A DNA stretch of 64,000 bases from Nodosilinea sp. P-1105 (GCF_012911975.1 NZ_SMDQ01000026.1:1-64000); one strand, 5' to 3'. Positions 49,457 to 58,774 are shown, counted from the first letter of the stretch. Notes: generated from the sequence alone by a model not told the origin. Numbers and translations are program-made.

Positions 49457-49697
49457 AGCTTAGGCTTTTCAATAGAGCTAAATCTTCGACAAGCTGCTGA
49501 AAGAGGCGATATTCTCCCACCCATTCGACATATTCTAAATCTCCCCCAGCGACGTCTTCAGCGGTCATCTCTTCAGCAAACCTGGCTGAGGATATGTTGT
49601 ATTGGGCTTCAAACTGCTGAAGACGAGTCAGGGCAAAATCTCGACCTTGTTCCAACCGGGCAATTTCTTTTTCCACAGCACACCGAATCGCTAGCAT
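49443..49697 (-). CDS. Antitoxin-like partner of the DUF6516 gene
   Basis: About 84 residues from ATG 49697: AVEKEIARLEQGRDFALTRL, then AEEMTAEDVAGGDLEYVEWV and a helical end. Proteins of this kind are encoded directly upstream of DUF6516 genes, here with a 14-base overlap. The open frame extends to 49925, but that part belongs to a second EACC1 copy whose stop was lost by frameshift, so the start at 49697 is chosen. With its toxin broken it may be inert or serve in trans. Confidence 0.55.
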   Translation of the reverse strand: MLAIRCAVEKEIARLEQGRDFALTRLQQFEAQYNISSARFAEEMTAEDVAGGDLEYVEWVGEYRLFQQLVEDLALLKSLSYVSG

Positions 49698-49850
49698 GGC
49701 CCGTGGAGCGTCGTCAGACTGCAGGACTACTGTTGTTTTGGGGCTGGCGTTGAAATTTACAGCATCTGTCACTGGCGAATGCTCTCCCACAGCGATTAAG
49801 GGGTAGGCTGATCCTGCTAATACTTTATCCAAAAACAGACTTGGCCCGAA

Positions 49851-49952
49851 GGAATGGCTATGACTGATTTTCGGATCCGCCTGCTGTTCTCGTATCTTAA
49901 CCCGCAGATTGGCCAATCGCTCCATGGTGTCCGCCGCCTGATCGAGCTCCTG
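49851..49952 (-). pseudogene. Second EACC1 copy, C-terminal fragment
   Basis: 49881-49952 matches 7175-7246 at 68 of 72 bases. The match continues through the former stop codon, where a one-base deletion (CCC to CC) puts the stop out of frame. Upstream of 49952 the similarity ends abruptly. This is a recent duplicate or a sister locus that lost most of its EACC1 gene and any effector. Confidence 0.85.
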
Positions 49953-50149
49953 GGTGAAGCATGGCCTGGTGCAGTGTCCGCACGAGTGGGAGTATCATCG
50001 AGAGCATCATTCTAAATCCTCATTTACCCTGGTACCGGTTGCCTCAAGTTTACAGGGCCTCAAGTTTACAGGGACAGTAAAGGATAAAAACAAAAATGGT
50101 CAGATTGTGATTGGGTCTGCACTGAAAAGATAGAGCTTTAGTCTGGGAC

Positions 50150-50794
50150 TTAAGCCTTATTATTTTCAATGGCCCAGCGAGCCAATTCGGTGCGGTTGTG
50201 GAGGCCAGTTTTACCCAACATATTACTGACGTGGCTTTCGATGGTGCGCTGACTGACCTGGAGTTCCTGGGCAATTTCACGATTGGCCATGCCTCGGGCC
50301 ACAAACTGCACCACCCGCAGCTCGGTCGGGGTTAGCTCGACATCAAAAGGAACTTGAATAGCAGGGCCGCCACCACTCTTAATCTGCTGCTTAATCAGCC
50401 GGGAGGCTTGCTTTAGGGAGGACTCCACCTGGGCCACCAGCTCTTCTGGCTCAAACGGCTTAACCATGTACACATCGGCTCCGGTGTTTAACCCTTTGAC
50501 CCGGTCCTGACTCTGCCCCTTGGCAGACAGGAATAAAATCGGGATCCATTCAGTAGTAGGGTTGTCCCGCACATGCTGCACAAACGTATGACCATCCATC
50601 TCAGGCATCATCACGTCACAGATGATCATGTCTGGGATTGCCGTTTCCAGCACATCCAAAGCTTCACGGCCATTGCCGGCAGTTTTTACCTCATAGCCAC
50701 GAAACTCGAGATAGTCTTTGACCAGCAAGATCAAATTGGGGTCGTCGTCAATGAGCAGTAGCTGCTTTTGATCGCCTGGGTTGGAATCCTTCAT
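50150..50794 (-). CDS. LuxR-type response regulator (Ycf29-like)
   Basis: A 214-residue regulator. Receiver: LLLIDDDPNLILLVKDYLEF with the acidic pair, phospho-Asp in MIICDVMMPEMDGHTFVQ, and Lys in YMVKPFEPEEL. Its GYEV-KTAGNGREAL and MVKPF style is more OmpR-like than NarL. The C-terminal HTH is LuxR-type (LTPTELRVVQFVARGMANREIAQELQ). This mix resembles the plastid/cyanobacterial Ycf29 type. The cognate kinase is not adjacent. Confidence 0.82.
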   Translation of the reverse strand: MKDSNPGDQKQLLLIDDDPNLILLVKDYLEFRGYEVKTAGNGREALDVLETAIPDMIICDVMMPEMDGHTFVQHVRDNPTTEWIPILFLSAKGQSQDRVKGLNTGADVYMVKPFEPEELVAQVESSLKQASRLIKQQIKSGGGPAIQVPFDVELTPTELRVVQFVARGMANREIAQELQVSQRTIESHVSNMLGKTGLHNRTELARWAIENNKA

Positions 50795-51097
50795 GCGCTG
50801 ACCGTAAGTTCAACTAACTGATAACTCAGTATGCCCCTTAGGTTAACCTCGACTTACATCTATTCCACGAATATTCTACGAATTGGAATAGAGCCTTGGA
50901 ACAGGCTTAAGCCATTTACTTAAGCTTGTTAAGTTGGGCTGACCCTACTGCTGATGATACTTCACCAAAACACTTTCGAGCCGGCCTGGCCGATAAGATG
51001 GTGTCAGGCCCACGCCTAATCCCCCCAGAGGCTTGCTGGGGATGCCGCCGCTGGTCGACTATAGAGCTACTGTCATGATTTGCCCTTTGTCCCTAGC
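50795..51097. other. Divergent intergenic region before the ClC gene
   Basis: 303 bp between two divergent genes. It should contain both promoters. A TTAAGCTTGTTAAG-type A/T stretch lies at about 50920-50935. I see no repeat copy or operator. Confidence 0.35.
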
Positions 51098-53704
51098 ATG
51101 CTGCGAAAACGCTTAGAACCCTTTCTCAGCCGTAAACGGGTAGCCATTGCCGAAGCCTGCATCATTGGGTTAGTGTCCGGGTTGGCCGCCGTACTGCTGA
51201 AACAAGGGGTAGAGTGGCTGGCCCTGTGGCGTATGTCATCTGACCTGCCCCTGTGGCTGGTGTTGCCAGCCCTGGGGTTGGGGGGCGGTTGGCTGTCGGG
51301 TTGGTTGGTGGAACGGCTGGCGCCAGAAGCTTCCGGTAGCGGTATTCCCCAAGTCAAGGCTGTGTTGGGGTTTGCCCCAGTACCGCTGAACTTGCGGGTA
51401 GCCCTGGTAAAGCTGCTCAGTACGCTGCTAGCCCTGGGGTCGGGGTTGTCTTTAGGACGGCAAGGGCCGACGGTGCAAATCGGGGCCGGGTTAGCGGCTC
51501 AGCTCAGCCGCTGGGTGCCCACCTCCCCAGAGTACCGTCGCCAGTTAATTTCGGCTGGGGCGGCGGCGGGTCTAGCGGCGGGGTTCAATGCCCCCATTGC
51601 CGGGGTGTTGTTTGTGGTAGAAGAGCTGCTGCAAGATTTCTCAGGGCTGACCCTGGGCAGTGCTATTTTGGCCTCATTTATTGGGGCGGTGGTGTCTCGC
51701 TTGTTGGGGGGCCAGGGGCTGAATTTACCGTTGGATGCCAGGTCTATCAGCCTATCGCTATACGACCTGCCGTTTTTTATTGTGCTGGGGTTGCTGGCAG
51801 GGGTGTTGGGGGCTCTGTTTCGGCGGGGAATTTTTGGCAGCCTTCGCTTTTTTCGACAGTTTAAGCACTTAGGGCTGCCTGGACGCATTGGTCTAGCCGG
51901 GTTGGTGACCGGTGTGGTGGGAGTGTTTGTGCCGGTAGCTGCGACCGACAATACAGGTTTACAAGAGTTTTTAGTGACGGGTTCGGCCGGATGGCAGCTA
52001 ATCGCGATCGCCTTTGCCACCAAATTTCTGCTCACTCTACTGGCCTACGGGTCTGGCGCTTCGGGCGGAATTTTTGCCCCGTCCCTGGTGTTAGGGGCGG
52101 CCTTGGGAGGCTTGGTGAGTGTCTTGGCCCAAGGAGCCTACAGTGGCTTTGGAGCCTGGCTACCCCCCGATCAACTCGCTAGCACCACTACCTATGCCCT
52201 TACCGGGATGGGAGCCTTTTTTAGTGCCGTGACCGGGGTGCCAATCACTGCGATCGTGATTGTGTTTGAGATGACGGCTAACTTTAACCTGGTCTTGCCG
52301 TTGATGATTGGCTCCGGCATTGCCTATCTGATTGCCGATCGCACCAATGACGGGTCGATCTATAACCGACTACTGGCGATGCACGGGATCCACATCGAGC
52401 CTGTAGGCCAGGCCAATAACCCCTGGGCTGATCTAAAAGCGTCAGACCTGATGCAGGGGCGGGTGGAGACCTTGTCTAGCCAAATGACCCTACCAGAGGT
52501 GGTGCAAGCCTTTTCGCGATCGCACCACCGGGGCTTTCCAGTCTTAGCAAAGGGGCGTTTGGTGGGCATCGTTACCCAAAGTGACCTAGGGGAAGCAACA
52601 GCCCAGGGGCTCGATCAATACCTGACTCTCGCCGATATCATGACCCCGAACCCAGTCAGCGTCACCCCCGAGGCCACCCTACCCCGGGTTCTGCACCTGC
52701 TCAACCAGCTCAAAATTAGTCGTCTGCCTGTCACCGAAGGGCAAAAACTGGTAGGTATCATTACCCGAGCCGACATTATTCGGGCCGAGTCTGACCAGGT
52801 CAGTGGCAAGTTACAAAAGTTAGGTCCCCAGGCAGAACCCTCCTATGTGGTGCTTCAACAGCAAGGGCCAGCCATTGGCCAGGGGCGACTACTGGTGCCC
52901 CTGGCGGACCCCCAAACCGCCCCAGATTTAGTCAAAATAGCAGCGGCCCTGGCTAAAAGCTTTCACTACGAACTGGAATGCATCCATGTGCGATCGGTGC
53001 CCCGCAGCGTTTCCCCGGCCGAGGTTCGCATTGACCTGCAAGAGGTAGAACCCCTGCGACAACTGGCGGCCACCTATGCCGACATTAGTGGTCTGTCAGT
53101 ACACTTTCAGGTGCGGGCTGCCCACGAAGTCGGTCGCACCCTGCTGGAGGTGATCAAAGAGCGCCACATTGACCTGGTATTGATGGGCTGGCACCATCCC
53201 AGCCTCACCCCCGGTCGGGTAATTAGTGGTGTAGTCGACACTCTGATTCGTCAGGCCCCCTGCCAAGTACTCGTCGTGCGCCCGGGCCGCAATTTAACCT
53301 TTAACCACTGGCTGATTCCCACCGCTGGCGGTCCCAATGCCCAGAGTGCCCATCGCCTGCTGCCGGGGCTGTTAACCCTAGGTCAGTCTCCCCAGATTCA
53401 GCTCTGTACCGTATGCCATCCTGAAAAAGGCCAGTGCCTGACCCCCTATCACTTGAGTGAAATGGCCGACCATCTGGAAGCTACCCTACACCGGCCAGTC
53501 ACCACCCATGTGTTGACCCATCCGTCCGTGGCAGAGGCTGTGGTAGACCTGGCTCAGCAGTGCCATAGCGATGCCATTTTGTTGGGGGCCTCCCGAGAAA
53601 ATCTGCTCAGCCAAGTCCTGAAGGGCAACATTCCCCTAGAAATTGCCCTGCAGACCGACCTCACCATCATCCTGCTGCGCCAAGAGTCCACTGAGATCAA
53701 GTAA
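51098..53704 (+). CDS. ClC family chloride transport protein with CBS and USP-like domains
   Basis: About 868 residues from ATG 51098 (an in-frame TTG at 51080 is rejected). ClC signatures: EASGSGIPQVKA, LGRQGPTVQIGAG, FNAPIAGVLFVVEEL and GASGGIFAPSLVLGA. The gating glutamate of the usual GREGP motif is Gln here. Two CBS domains (about 440-570) and a C-terminal region (about 590-865) resembling two universal-stress-protein folds follow (IDLVLMGWHHPS, ILLGASRENLLSQVLKG). ClC-CBS-USP proteins are known in cyanobacteria. Confidence 0.88.
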   Translation: MLRKRLEPFLSRKRVAIAEACIIGLVSGLAAVLLKQGVEWLALWRMSSDLPLWLVLPALGLGGGWLSGWLVERLAPEASGSGIPQVKAVLGFAPVPLNLRVALVKLLSTLLALGSGLSLGRQGPTVQIGAGLAAQLSRWVPTSPEYRRQLISAGAAAGLAAGFNAPIAGVLFVVEELLQDFSGLTLGSAILASFIGAVVSRLLGGQGLNLPLDARSISLSLYDLPFFIVLGLLAGVLGALFRRGIFGSLRFFRQFKHLGLPGRIGLAGLVTGVVGVFVPVAATDNTGLQEFLVTGSAGWQLIAIAFATKFLLTLLAYGSGASGGIFAPSLVLGAALGGLVSVLAQGAYSGFGAWLPPDQLASTTTYALTGMGAFFSAVTGVPITAIVIVFEMTANFNLVLPLMIGSGIAYLIADRTNDGSIYNRLLAMHGIHIEPVGQANNPWADLKASDLMQGRVETLSSQMTLPEVVQAFSRSHHRGFPVLAKGRLVGIVTQSDLGEATAQGLDQYLTLADIMTPNPVSVTPEATLPRVLHLLNQLKISRLPVTEGQKLVGIITRADIIRAESDQVSGKLQKLGPQAEPSYVVLQQQGPAIGQGRLLVPLADPQTAPDLVKIAAALAKSFHYELECIHVRSVPRSVSPAEVRIDLQEVEPLRQLAATYADISGLSVHFQVRAAHEVGRTLLEVIKERHIDLVLMGWHHPSLTPGRVISGVVDTLIRQAPCQVLVVRPGRNLTFNHWLIPTAGGPNAQSAHRLLPGLLTLGQSPQIQLCTVCHPEKGQCLTPYHLSEMADHLEATLHRPVTTHVLTHPSVAEAVVDLAQQCHSDAILLGASRENLLSQVLKGNIPLEIALQTDLTIILLRQESTEIK

Positions 53705-53796
53705 TCAAAGCCGCCGATAATGTGCCTGGGCAAGTCTCATCTCTGTAAAGGCGAATGGTCATGAATATGGTAAGCCCTGGGTCCTTTGAACAGCGT

Positions 53797-54056
53797 CTGG
53801 ACAACTCCCCACTAACGCGCAAGATGGGTTTGCAGCGGCCTTTGCCAAAGCAGGGGCGGTGCTGGCTACTATTGTGCTGCCCATTTTAGCGAACGCCTGG
53901 GGCCTACCGCTGCTGTTGGCCGGGTTGGCTTTAGCCTGTGTTGTCGCTGCTGTGATTACCGATCGCCTGCGGATTGAACCCACTGGCCAGTCTCTAGAAG
54001 CGGTGCAAGATGGGGCCAGTGTCAACGTCGGCAGTGATTTAAGCTTGAAACTGTAA
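53797..54056 (+). pseudogene. Major facilitator transporter C-terminal fragment
   Basis: The frame reads NAQDGFAAAFAKAGAVLATI, then VLPILANAWGLPLLLAGLAL and IEPTGQSLEAVQDG to the stop. It matches the last two helices of sugar- or phosphate-type MFS permeases (G...GKAGAV...EP.G.SLE). The upstream part (from 53761) is in a different frame and unrelated. Ten helices are missing. Confidence 0.6.
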
Positions 54057-54181
54057 CACCTGATGACAAGTTAAGGCGTTATTGCACTCATAGGGAGTTA
54101 CGGATAATCCCCTCTGCCCCTCGACTATAGCGGCTCTCAATAAACCGTCCTAAAAATTTCCTTACGTCTCCAGGTTTGTCC

Positions 54182-54676
54182 TCACGATCGCAGTAGACTG
54201 ACCAGATGAGGCAGTTCCGGCAAAATCAGCGCCTCCATGGCCAACTGCACCGCTTTGCTAGAGCCTGGTAGGGAAAACACCAGGGTAGAGCCATAGACGC
54301 CAGCTACCGCTCTGGATGCCATCGCCCGAGAACCAATCTCCTGAAAGCTGAGCTGCCGAAAAATTTCCCCAAATCCCGGTAGGGTTTTGTCGAGCAGGGT
54401 GGCGACTACGTCGTAGGTGGTATCTCGAGGGGCAATGCCAGTGCCCCCGGTCAAAATAATCACATCCACGTCTGATTGAGCCCCCAGGCCCTGACACAAC
54501 GGGCCGATGGAAAGGGGCTCATCGGGCACAATCCGGTAGTCGCTGATCTGATGGCCCGCCTGATGCAATAGCGCCTGAATCAACTGACCACTGCGATCGC
54601 TATCAAAGGTGCGGGTATCGCTCACCGTAATCACGGCACAGGCCACGGGGCTAGTCAACGGTTGGGGATGAGACAT
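54182..54676 (-). CDS. moaB: Molybdenum cofactor biosynthesis protein MoaB/MogA
   Basis: A 164-residue molybdopterin adenylyltransferase-type protein. The MPT-binding motifs are VDVIILTGGTGIAPRDTTYD and VFSLPGSSKAVQLAMEALILPELPHL. N-terminal AVITVSDTRTFDSDRSGQLI is conserved. It fits the MoaB subfamily, which in bacteria takes the MogA role. It begins 12 bases after psb28 stops on the same strand, indicating co-transcription. Confidence 0.93.
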   Translation of the reverse strand: MSHPQPLTSPVACAVITVSDTRTFDSDRSGQLIQALLHQAGHQISDYRIVPDEPLSIGPLCQGLGAQSDVDVIILTGGTGIAPRDTTYDVVATLLDKTLPGFGEIFRQLSFQEIGSRAMASRAVAGVYGSTLVFSLPGSSKAVQLAMEALILPELPHLVSLLRS

Positions 54677-54688
54677 GGCCAGGCCGTG

Positions 54689-55021
54689 CTAGCTCTTGGT
54701 GAAGCCCAGACCCTTCTGCTCGGCGTAGCGGTTCATAAACCGCATAAACCGATCCCACTCAGCTTCGCTTTTCATCACGTAGACTGCCTCAATGCCAGCG
54801 GGTTCACCGTTGATAAACTTGCCGTTCACATCGCGGGTAACCAACTCCCCTTCTTCATCCACCAGGTACATCCCAGTCACTTCCACCCCATTTTCCGAAA
54901 GGGCTTCGGGATAGTCGAAGTAGAAGGTGGCGGTACCGTCGCTGCCATCCTTGGCCCGGGTAAGCCTGACGTCAGGCACCACCGGTTCAGCAACACCACG
55001 GGAAAATTGTATTTCGGCCAT
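54689..55021 (-). CDS. psb28: Photosystem II assembly factor Psb28
   Basis: About 110 residues from ATG 55021 (the open frame goes to 55048). Psb28 features: [20 protein letters not shown] at the start, [13 protein letters not shown], and the end [20 protein letters not shown]. It binds the cytoplasmic side of CP47-containing PSII assembly intermediates. The gene supports a cyanobacterial origin for the window. It is followed after 12 bases by moaB. Confidence 0.95.
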   Translation of the reverse strand: MAEIQFSRGVAEPVVPDVRLTRAKDGSDGTATFYFDYPEALSENGVEVTGMYLVDEEGELVTRDVNGKFINGEPAGIEAVYVMKSEAEWDRFMRFMNRYAEQKGLGFTKS

Positions 55022-55135
55022 ACCAGATATCCTTATCAAATCTTCCAATCGGTAAGTTTCTATCTTTGCATGTTAAGGGTCAGGGCCGATCCCCATGGGG
55101 GTCATCCCTAGTTTAGAGGGGTACAGTGGGTTGAT

Positions 55136-57283
55136 TCAGAGCGCTGGAAGGCGACGTTGCTGCACCAGGGCTTGGTACACTGCCGCTGCCACATCGGCTC
55201 GACTGGCCACCCGGTTGGGTTGTAACTGAGGGGTATCAGGCCCCAGCACCACCAGCCCCAGGGGTACTGCCTGGGCCATGGGTTCGCGGGCATATTCGGG
55301 AATCAGGCTGCGATCGCCAAATGGCTCTAGGACAGAAGTATCCCCTCGGCGATCGCCCCCGAGACCCAACCCGTTCACCAACGCCACCCACACCTGGACC
55401 CGCAACATGGGGTGGTCGGGGGCAAAGGTCTGATCCGGAAACCCAGCCACAAAGCCCCCCCGATTCGCTCGCTGAATAGCGGTGGCGGCCCAGTGGTCGG
55501 GGGGCACATCCCGGAACGCGATCGCAGGGCGGCGGGGGGCCGGGGCAAATGCCTGGTTGATCAGCGCCGCAAACTGGGCTCGACTCATGGGTTGGTCAGG
55601 GTAAAATCGGCCATCCCCCTGGCCGCTGATCAACGCCTGGCTGAGCAGTCCTTGAATATAGGCTTTGGCCCAATGGTTTTGGATATCGGGGAAGGAGCCC
55701 AAGGTACCAGGTCGGGATGTGGGCTGGCCCTGGGGTTGTACCCCCTGCTCGGCGGCGAGAGCGGGGGCGTCTCCCTGGGCCACTAAGCCCTGATAAATCA
55801 ACGCTGCTACTTCGGCTCGGGTCATCGCCGCCAGGGGCCGCAACTGGTCGGGTTGAGGGTAGTTGATCACCAGGGCTTTTTGGCTGGCGGCGGCCACCGC
55901 ATCAATGGCATAGCTGGGAATTTGGGCCCGATCGCGATATTGCCCCAACACACTAGCCGGGGCTGGCGGTAGGTTTAAGCCAGTGGCCACGGCCACTAGC
56001 CCTTGCACCCGGGCCATGGCTAGATCGGGACGAAAGGTTTGGTCTGGGTAGCCCCCCAAAAAACCACGCCGCTGGGCCTGGTCAATCGCCTGGTGGGCCC
56101 AGTGGTTAGGGGGTACATCCACAAAGTTCAGCCGCGATCGCACCGCAGAGACCTGGCCATAGCTGGTGGCCACCAGGGCGGCAAACTGGGCTCGGGTCAC
56201 CGGCTGGTTAGGGCGAAAGGTACCATCCTCATAGCCCTTAATCAAGTCGCGATCGGCCAGGGCCTCGATGTAAGGGACTGCCCAGTGGCCTTGGGTGTCC
56301 GGGAACCGGCTGGCAGCCGAAGATGGCGGCGAGACCGGGGGAGGTGGCGAAACTGGGGGCGGTTCAGACACCGGTTGATCGAGTAACCCAGGGGGCACTG
56401 CTGCCGGGTCCGGGGACTGACTTGGTGCCAGGGTGACTGAGCCGATCAGCCCTTGGGGGACCAGGTCATTATTCACTACCGTTAGGGGTTGCGCCGTGTC
56501 GTTACGGATGTCGGCCTCCTGGTTGTAGCGCAAGGTATTGTCCCCCCCATCCTCAGGTTGGCCCAGGTCCGGGCGTCCCTGCTCTTGTAGCCACAGCCCC
56601 AGCCGTTGGTTTTGAATCAGTCGGTTCTGGCGCAACACGGGATTGGCGGTACCACGCACTATCATCCCCACTTGATTATTGGCCCATTGGTTAGCCAGTA
56701 ACAGGGGGGCCGCCTGGGCCTCTAGGACGATGCCTTGGTGGCAGCGCCGCACTGTACAGTCCCGCACTTCCCCCTTTGCCTGGCCGATAAACCAGAGGCC
56801 CATCCCTTGAACTTCTTCCACCAGCGATCGCAGCATCAACGGTGCCGCCTGAGCTCTCACCTGCACCCCTGCGCTCCCACACTGGTTCACACGGCAACTG
56901 CGAATCAATGGCGTTCCCTGGGGCACGAGTAAGCCAATACCATCCGGATTTTGCACCGTGACTCCCCGCACTTGCCCAGTACCACGCACCACCAGGGCTA
57001 CAGACTCTGGCTGTCCAGCCATGGCACCTCCCCCCGAAATGCCAATCCCCAGCCCCTGGTTACCTTCGTGCCCTACCACGATTACGCCGTCCCCCACGGT
57101 AATCGGGAAACGCTCGCCACTGGCGGCGCTATAGGTACCCGGCATCAGGGTAATTAGGGTATTCCCCTGGGCCTGCACCAGGGCGGCGGTTAGGGTCTTG
57201 TAGGGTAAATGGGGACGGCCTGACGGTTGATCAACCCCGCGATTAGAATCCACCTTTAGTCGATTTGCAATGGTTTGCTCCAT
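55136..57283 (-). CDS. DUF1565 beta-helix protein with six SLH domains
   Basis: A 715-residue protein. Residues 1-270 form a DUF1565 right-handed parallel beta-helix (starts RPHLPYKTLTAALVQAQGNT, with repeated coils ending in L/V-x-N patterns). A Pro-rich linker (about 285-325) follows. Then six S-layer-homology repeats, in pairs, for example HWAVPYIEALADRDLIKGYE and HWAKAYIQGLLSQALIS. No signal peptide is visible at this start, so secretion is uncertain. SLH domains bind pyvuvylated or other cell-wall polymers. An envelope or surface role is likely. Confidence 0.85.
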   Translation of the reverse strand: MEQTIANRLKVDSNRGVDQPSGRPHLPYKTLTAALVQAQGNTLITLMPGTYSAASGERFPITVGDGVIVVGHEGNQGLGIGISGGGAMAGQPESVALVVRGTGQVRGVTVQNPDGIGLLVPQGTPLIRSCRVNQCGSAGVQVRAQAAPLMLRSLVEEVQGMGLWFIGQAKGEVRDCTVRRCHQGIVLEAQAAPLLLANQWANNQVGMIVRGTANPVLRQNRLIQNQRLGLWLQEQGRPDLGQPEDGGDNTLRYNQEADIRNDTAQPLTVVNNDLVPQGLIGSVTLAPSQSPDPAAVPPGLLDQPVSEPPPVSPPPPVSPPSSAASRFPDTQGHWAVPYIEALADRDLIKGYEDGTFRPNQPVTRAQFAALVATSYGQVSAVRSRLNFVDVPPNHWAHQAIDQAQRRGFLGGYPDQTFRPDLAMARVQGLVAVATGLNLPPAPASVLGQYRDRAQIPSYAIDAVAAASQKALVINYPQPDQLRPLAAMTRAEVAALIYQGLVAQGDAPALAAEQGVQPQGQPTSRPGTLGSFPDIQNHWAKAYIQGLLSQALISGQGDGRFYPDQPMSRAQFAALINQAFAPAPRRPAIAFRDVPPDHWAATAIQRANRGGFVAGFPDQTFAPDHPMLRVQVWVALVNGLGLGGDRRGDTSVLEPFGDRSLIPEYAREPMAQAVPLGLVVLGPDTPQLQPNRVASRADVAAAVYQALVQQRRLPAL

Positions 57284-57335
57284 GGCCCTACCCTAATCGC
57301 CATCCAAATTACTGCAACCAGCCCGAAATCTCGAT

Positions 57336-57767
57336 ATGATCTGCCAATATAAACCGGATCTAAGCACAGCCGCGCCATTGCCCCCTACGTCCCACCAAAT
57401 TTTGACGTCTATCCCTGTGATTGTGATTGCTATCGGGTTAAATCTGGTCATTGCCCTGGGCTGCTTCTACGGGGCCTGGCGGTTGTGGCAGCTGCGGCGC
57501 AGCCTCGGGGCGATCGCCAATGCCTTAACCACCTGGGAGCATCACACCGATCACAGCCTCAACCCCGATACCCTGCCCCCGACGATTTTGCGCGGTCAGC
57601 GGGGCACGGCCCAGGTGCGATACCACTATCAACGGCTGAGGCAGCAGATCCAGCAGCTGCGACAGGTGATGGTTGTGATTAGCTTATTGCCTGTGGTCGG
57701 GCGGCGAGTACGACGGCTAGCTCGCCGCCCCAGCCAGCGACGGTCTACATCGAGAGAAAGGCGGTAG
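57336..57767 (+). CDS. Single-helix conserved cyanobacterial protein
   Basis: A 143-residue protein with one strongly hydrophobic helix (IPVIVIAIGLNLVIALGCFY) at about 26-45 and a second weaker one near 115 (MVVISLLPVVGRRV). The C-terminus is very basic (Arg-rich). I recognise no named family. It starts a run of three membrane/envelope genes on the plus strand (this gene, YtxH, DUF948-like) and is divergent from the SLH gene by 52 bp. Confidence 0.6.
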   Translation: MICQYKPDLSTAAPLPPTSHQILTSIPVIVIAIGLNLVIALGCFYGAWRLWQLRRSLGAIANALTTWEHHTDHSLNPDTLPPTILRGQRGTAQVRYHYQRLRQQIQQLRQVMVVISLLPVVGRRVRRLARRPSQRRSTSRERR

Positions 57768-57836
57768 GATGGCCTTAGCTTTCTCTACAGGAATGGGGGA
57801 TAGCCAAGGGTACACAGTGGTTATTGGGAGAATCCC

Positions 57837-58169
57837 ATGAGCGAAAAACAGTCTGGAGGCTTTGTGGGTGGCATGGTTGTGGGGGCCGCCATGGGTACCA
57901 TTGCCGGGCTACTAATGGCTCCGCGTCCTGGGCGGGAAACCCGCAAAATCTTGCGCAAGTCTGCCGATGCCCTACCGGAACTGGTGGAAGACTTGTCAGC
58001 AACCGTGCAACTCCAGGCAGACAAACTTTCGGAAACCGCTCTGACCAATTGGGAGCACACCCTCCAACGGCTACGGGTCGCGATCGCCGCTGGCCAAGCG
58101 GCCAGTCGTCAAGAGTACGAACACCTCAGTCGTCCCACGGTGACCACCCCAGACCCAGATCAGAACTAG
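57837..58169 (+). CDS. YtxH domain protein
   Basis: A 110-residue protein. N-terminal GGFVGGMVVGAAMGTIAGLL is the glycine-rich hydrophobic segment of YtxH proteins, followed by MAPRPGRETRKILRKSADAL and an amphipathic helical tail. It has a good GGGAG-type ribosome binding site. YtxH proteins are general-stress or envelope-associated in firmicutes. The DUF948-like gene follows 23 bases later. Confidence 0.8.
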   Translation: MSEKQSGGFVGGMVVGAAMGTIAGLLMAPRPGRETRKILRKSADALPELVEDLSATVQLQADKLSETALTNWEHTLQRLRVAIAAGQAASRQEYEHLSRPTVTTPDPDQN

Positions 58170-58192
58170 CCCTGAGGGGGAGAGTTGACATT

Positions 58193-58774
58193 TTGGCCGA
58201 TCCACTCTTTTGGCTAGCCCTGTCCCTATTGCTCGTTGCCGTTAGTTTAACGGCCGTTTTAATGGTGGCCATTCCAGCCATGCGGGAACTGAGCCGAGCG
58301 GCTCGCAGTGCTGAAAAGCTGTTTGATACCCTGGGCCGAGAATTACCCCCCACCCTAGAAGCCATTCGCCTCACCGGCCTAGAGCTAACCGAACTCACCG
58401 ATGAGCTTAACGACGGGATACACCAAGCTGGTCAAGTAGTGAAGCAGGTTGACCAAGGGTTCACCTCAGCCCGACAGCAAGCCAAAGCGGTTAACACCGG
58501 CACCAAGAGCGCCTGGGCCGGAGCCAGAGCCGCCTGGCGAGCCTGGACTAAGACTACCCCATCCCCCAAACCCAAACCCAAGAATCTCGGTCATCGCCCG
58601 TCTACGCTACCCACCCCCAGGGCGACCCAGGGGAATCAGCCAGGGCTGAACTCCCCTGCCTCGTCCCTGCCAACTCCCGCCCCCGATCAGTCACAGTTAC
58701 GCTCTCCTTCGGTACCGTCTCAGCCGCCCAACCCCGAAACAGACGCCGATCCCCAGCCCAGGCCCCTCGATTGA
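58193..58774 (+). CDS. DUF948-like single-helix protein with Pro-rich tail
   Basis: About 193 residues if it starts at TTG 58193; no ATG fits the hydrophobic start. LFWLALSLLLVAVSLTAVLM is the membrane helix, followed by a helical part (ELSRAARSAEKLFDTLGREL, LTELTDELNDGIHQAGQVVK) typical of DUF948. The C-terminal 80 residues are Pro/Ser/Gln-rich and basic. The longer frame to 57824 overlaps YtxH and is rejected. It is probably translationally linked to YtxH. Confidence 0.7.
   Translation: MADPLFWLALSLLLVAVSLTAVLMVAIPAMRELSRAARSAEKLFDTLGRELPPTLEAIRLTGLELTELTDELNDGIHQAGQVVKQVDQGFTSARQQAKAVNTGTKSAWAGARAAWRAWTKTTPSPKPKPKNLGHRPSTLPTPRATQGNQPGLNSPASSLPTPAPDQSQLRSPSVPSQPPNPETDADPQPRPLD

Noticed and set aside
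49698-49925. Longer antitoxin-like protein starting at 49925
   Set aside because: The first part is the second EACC1 fragment read through its frameshifted stop.
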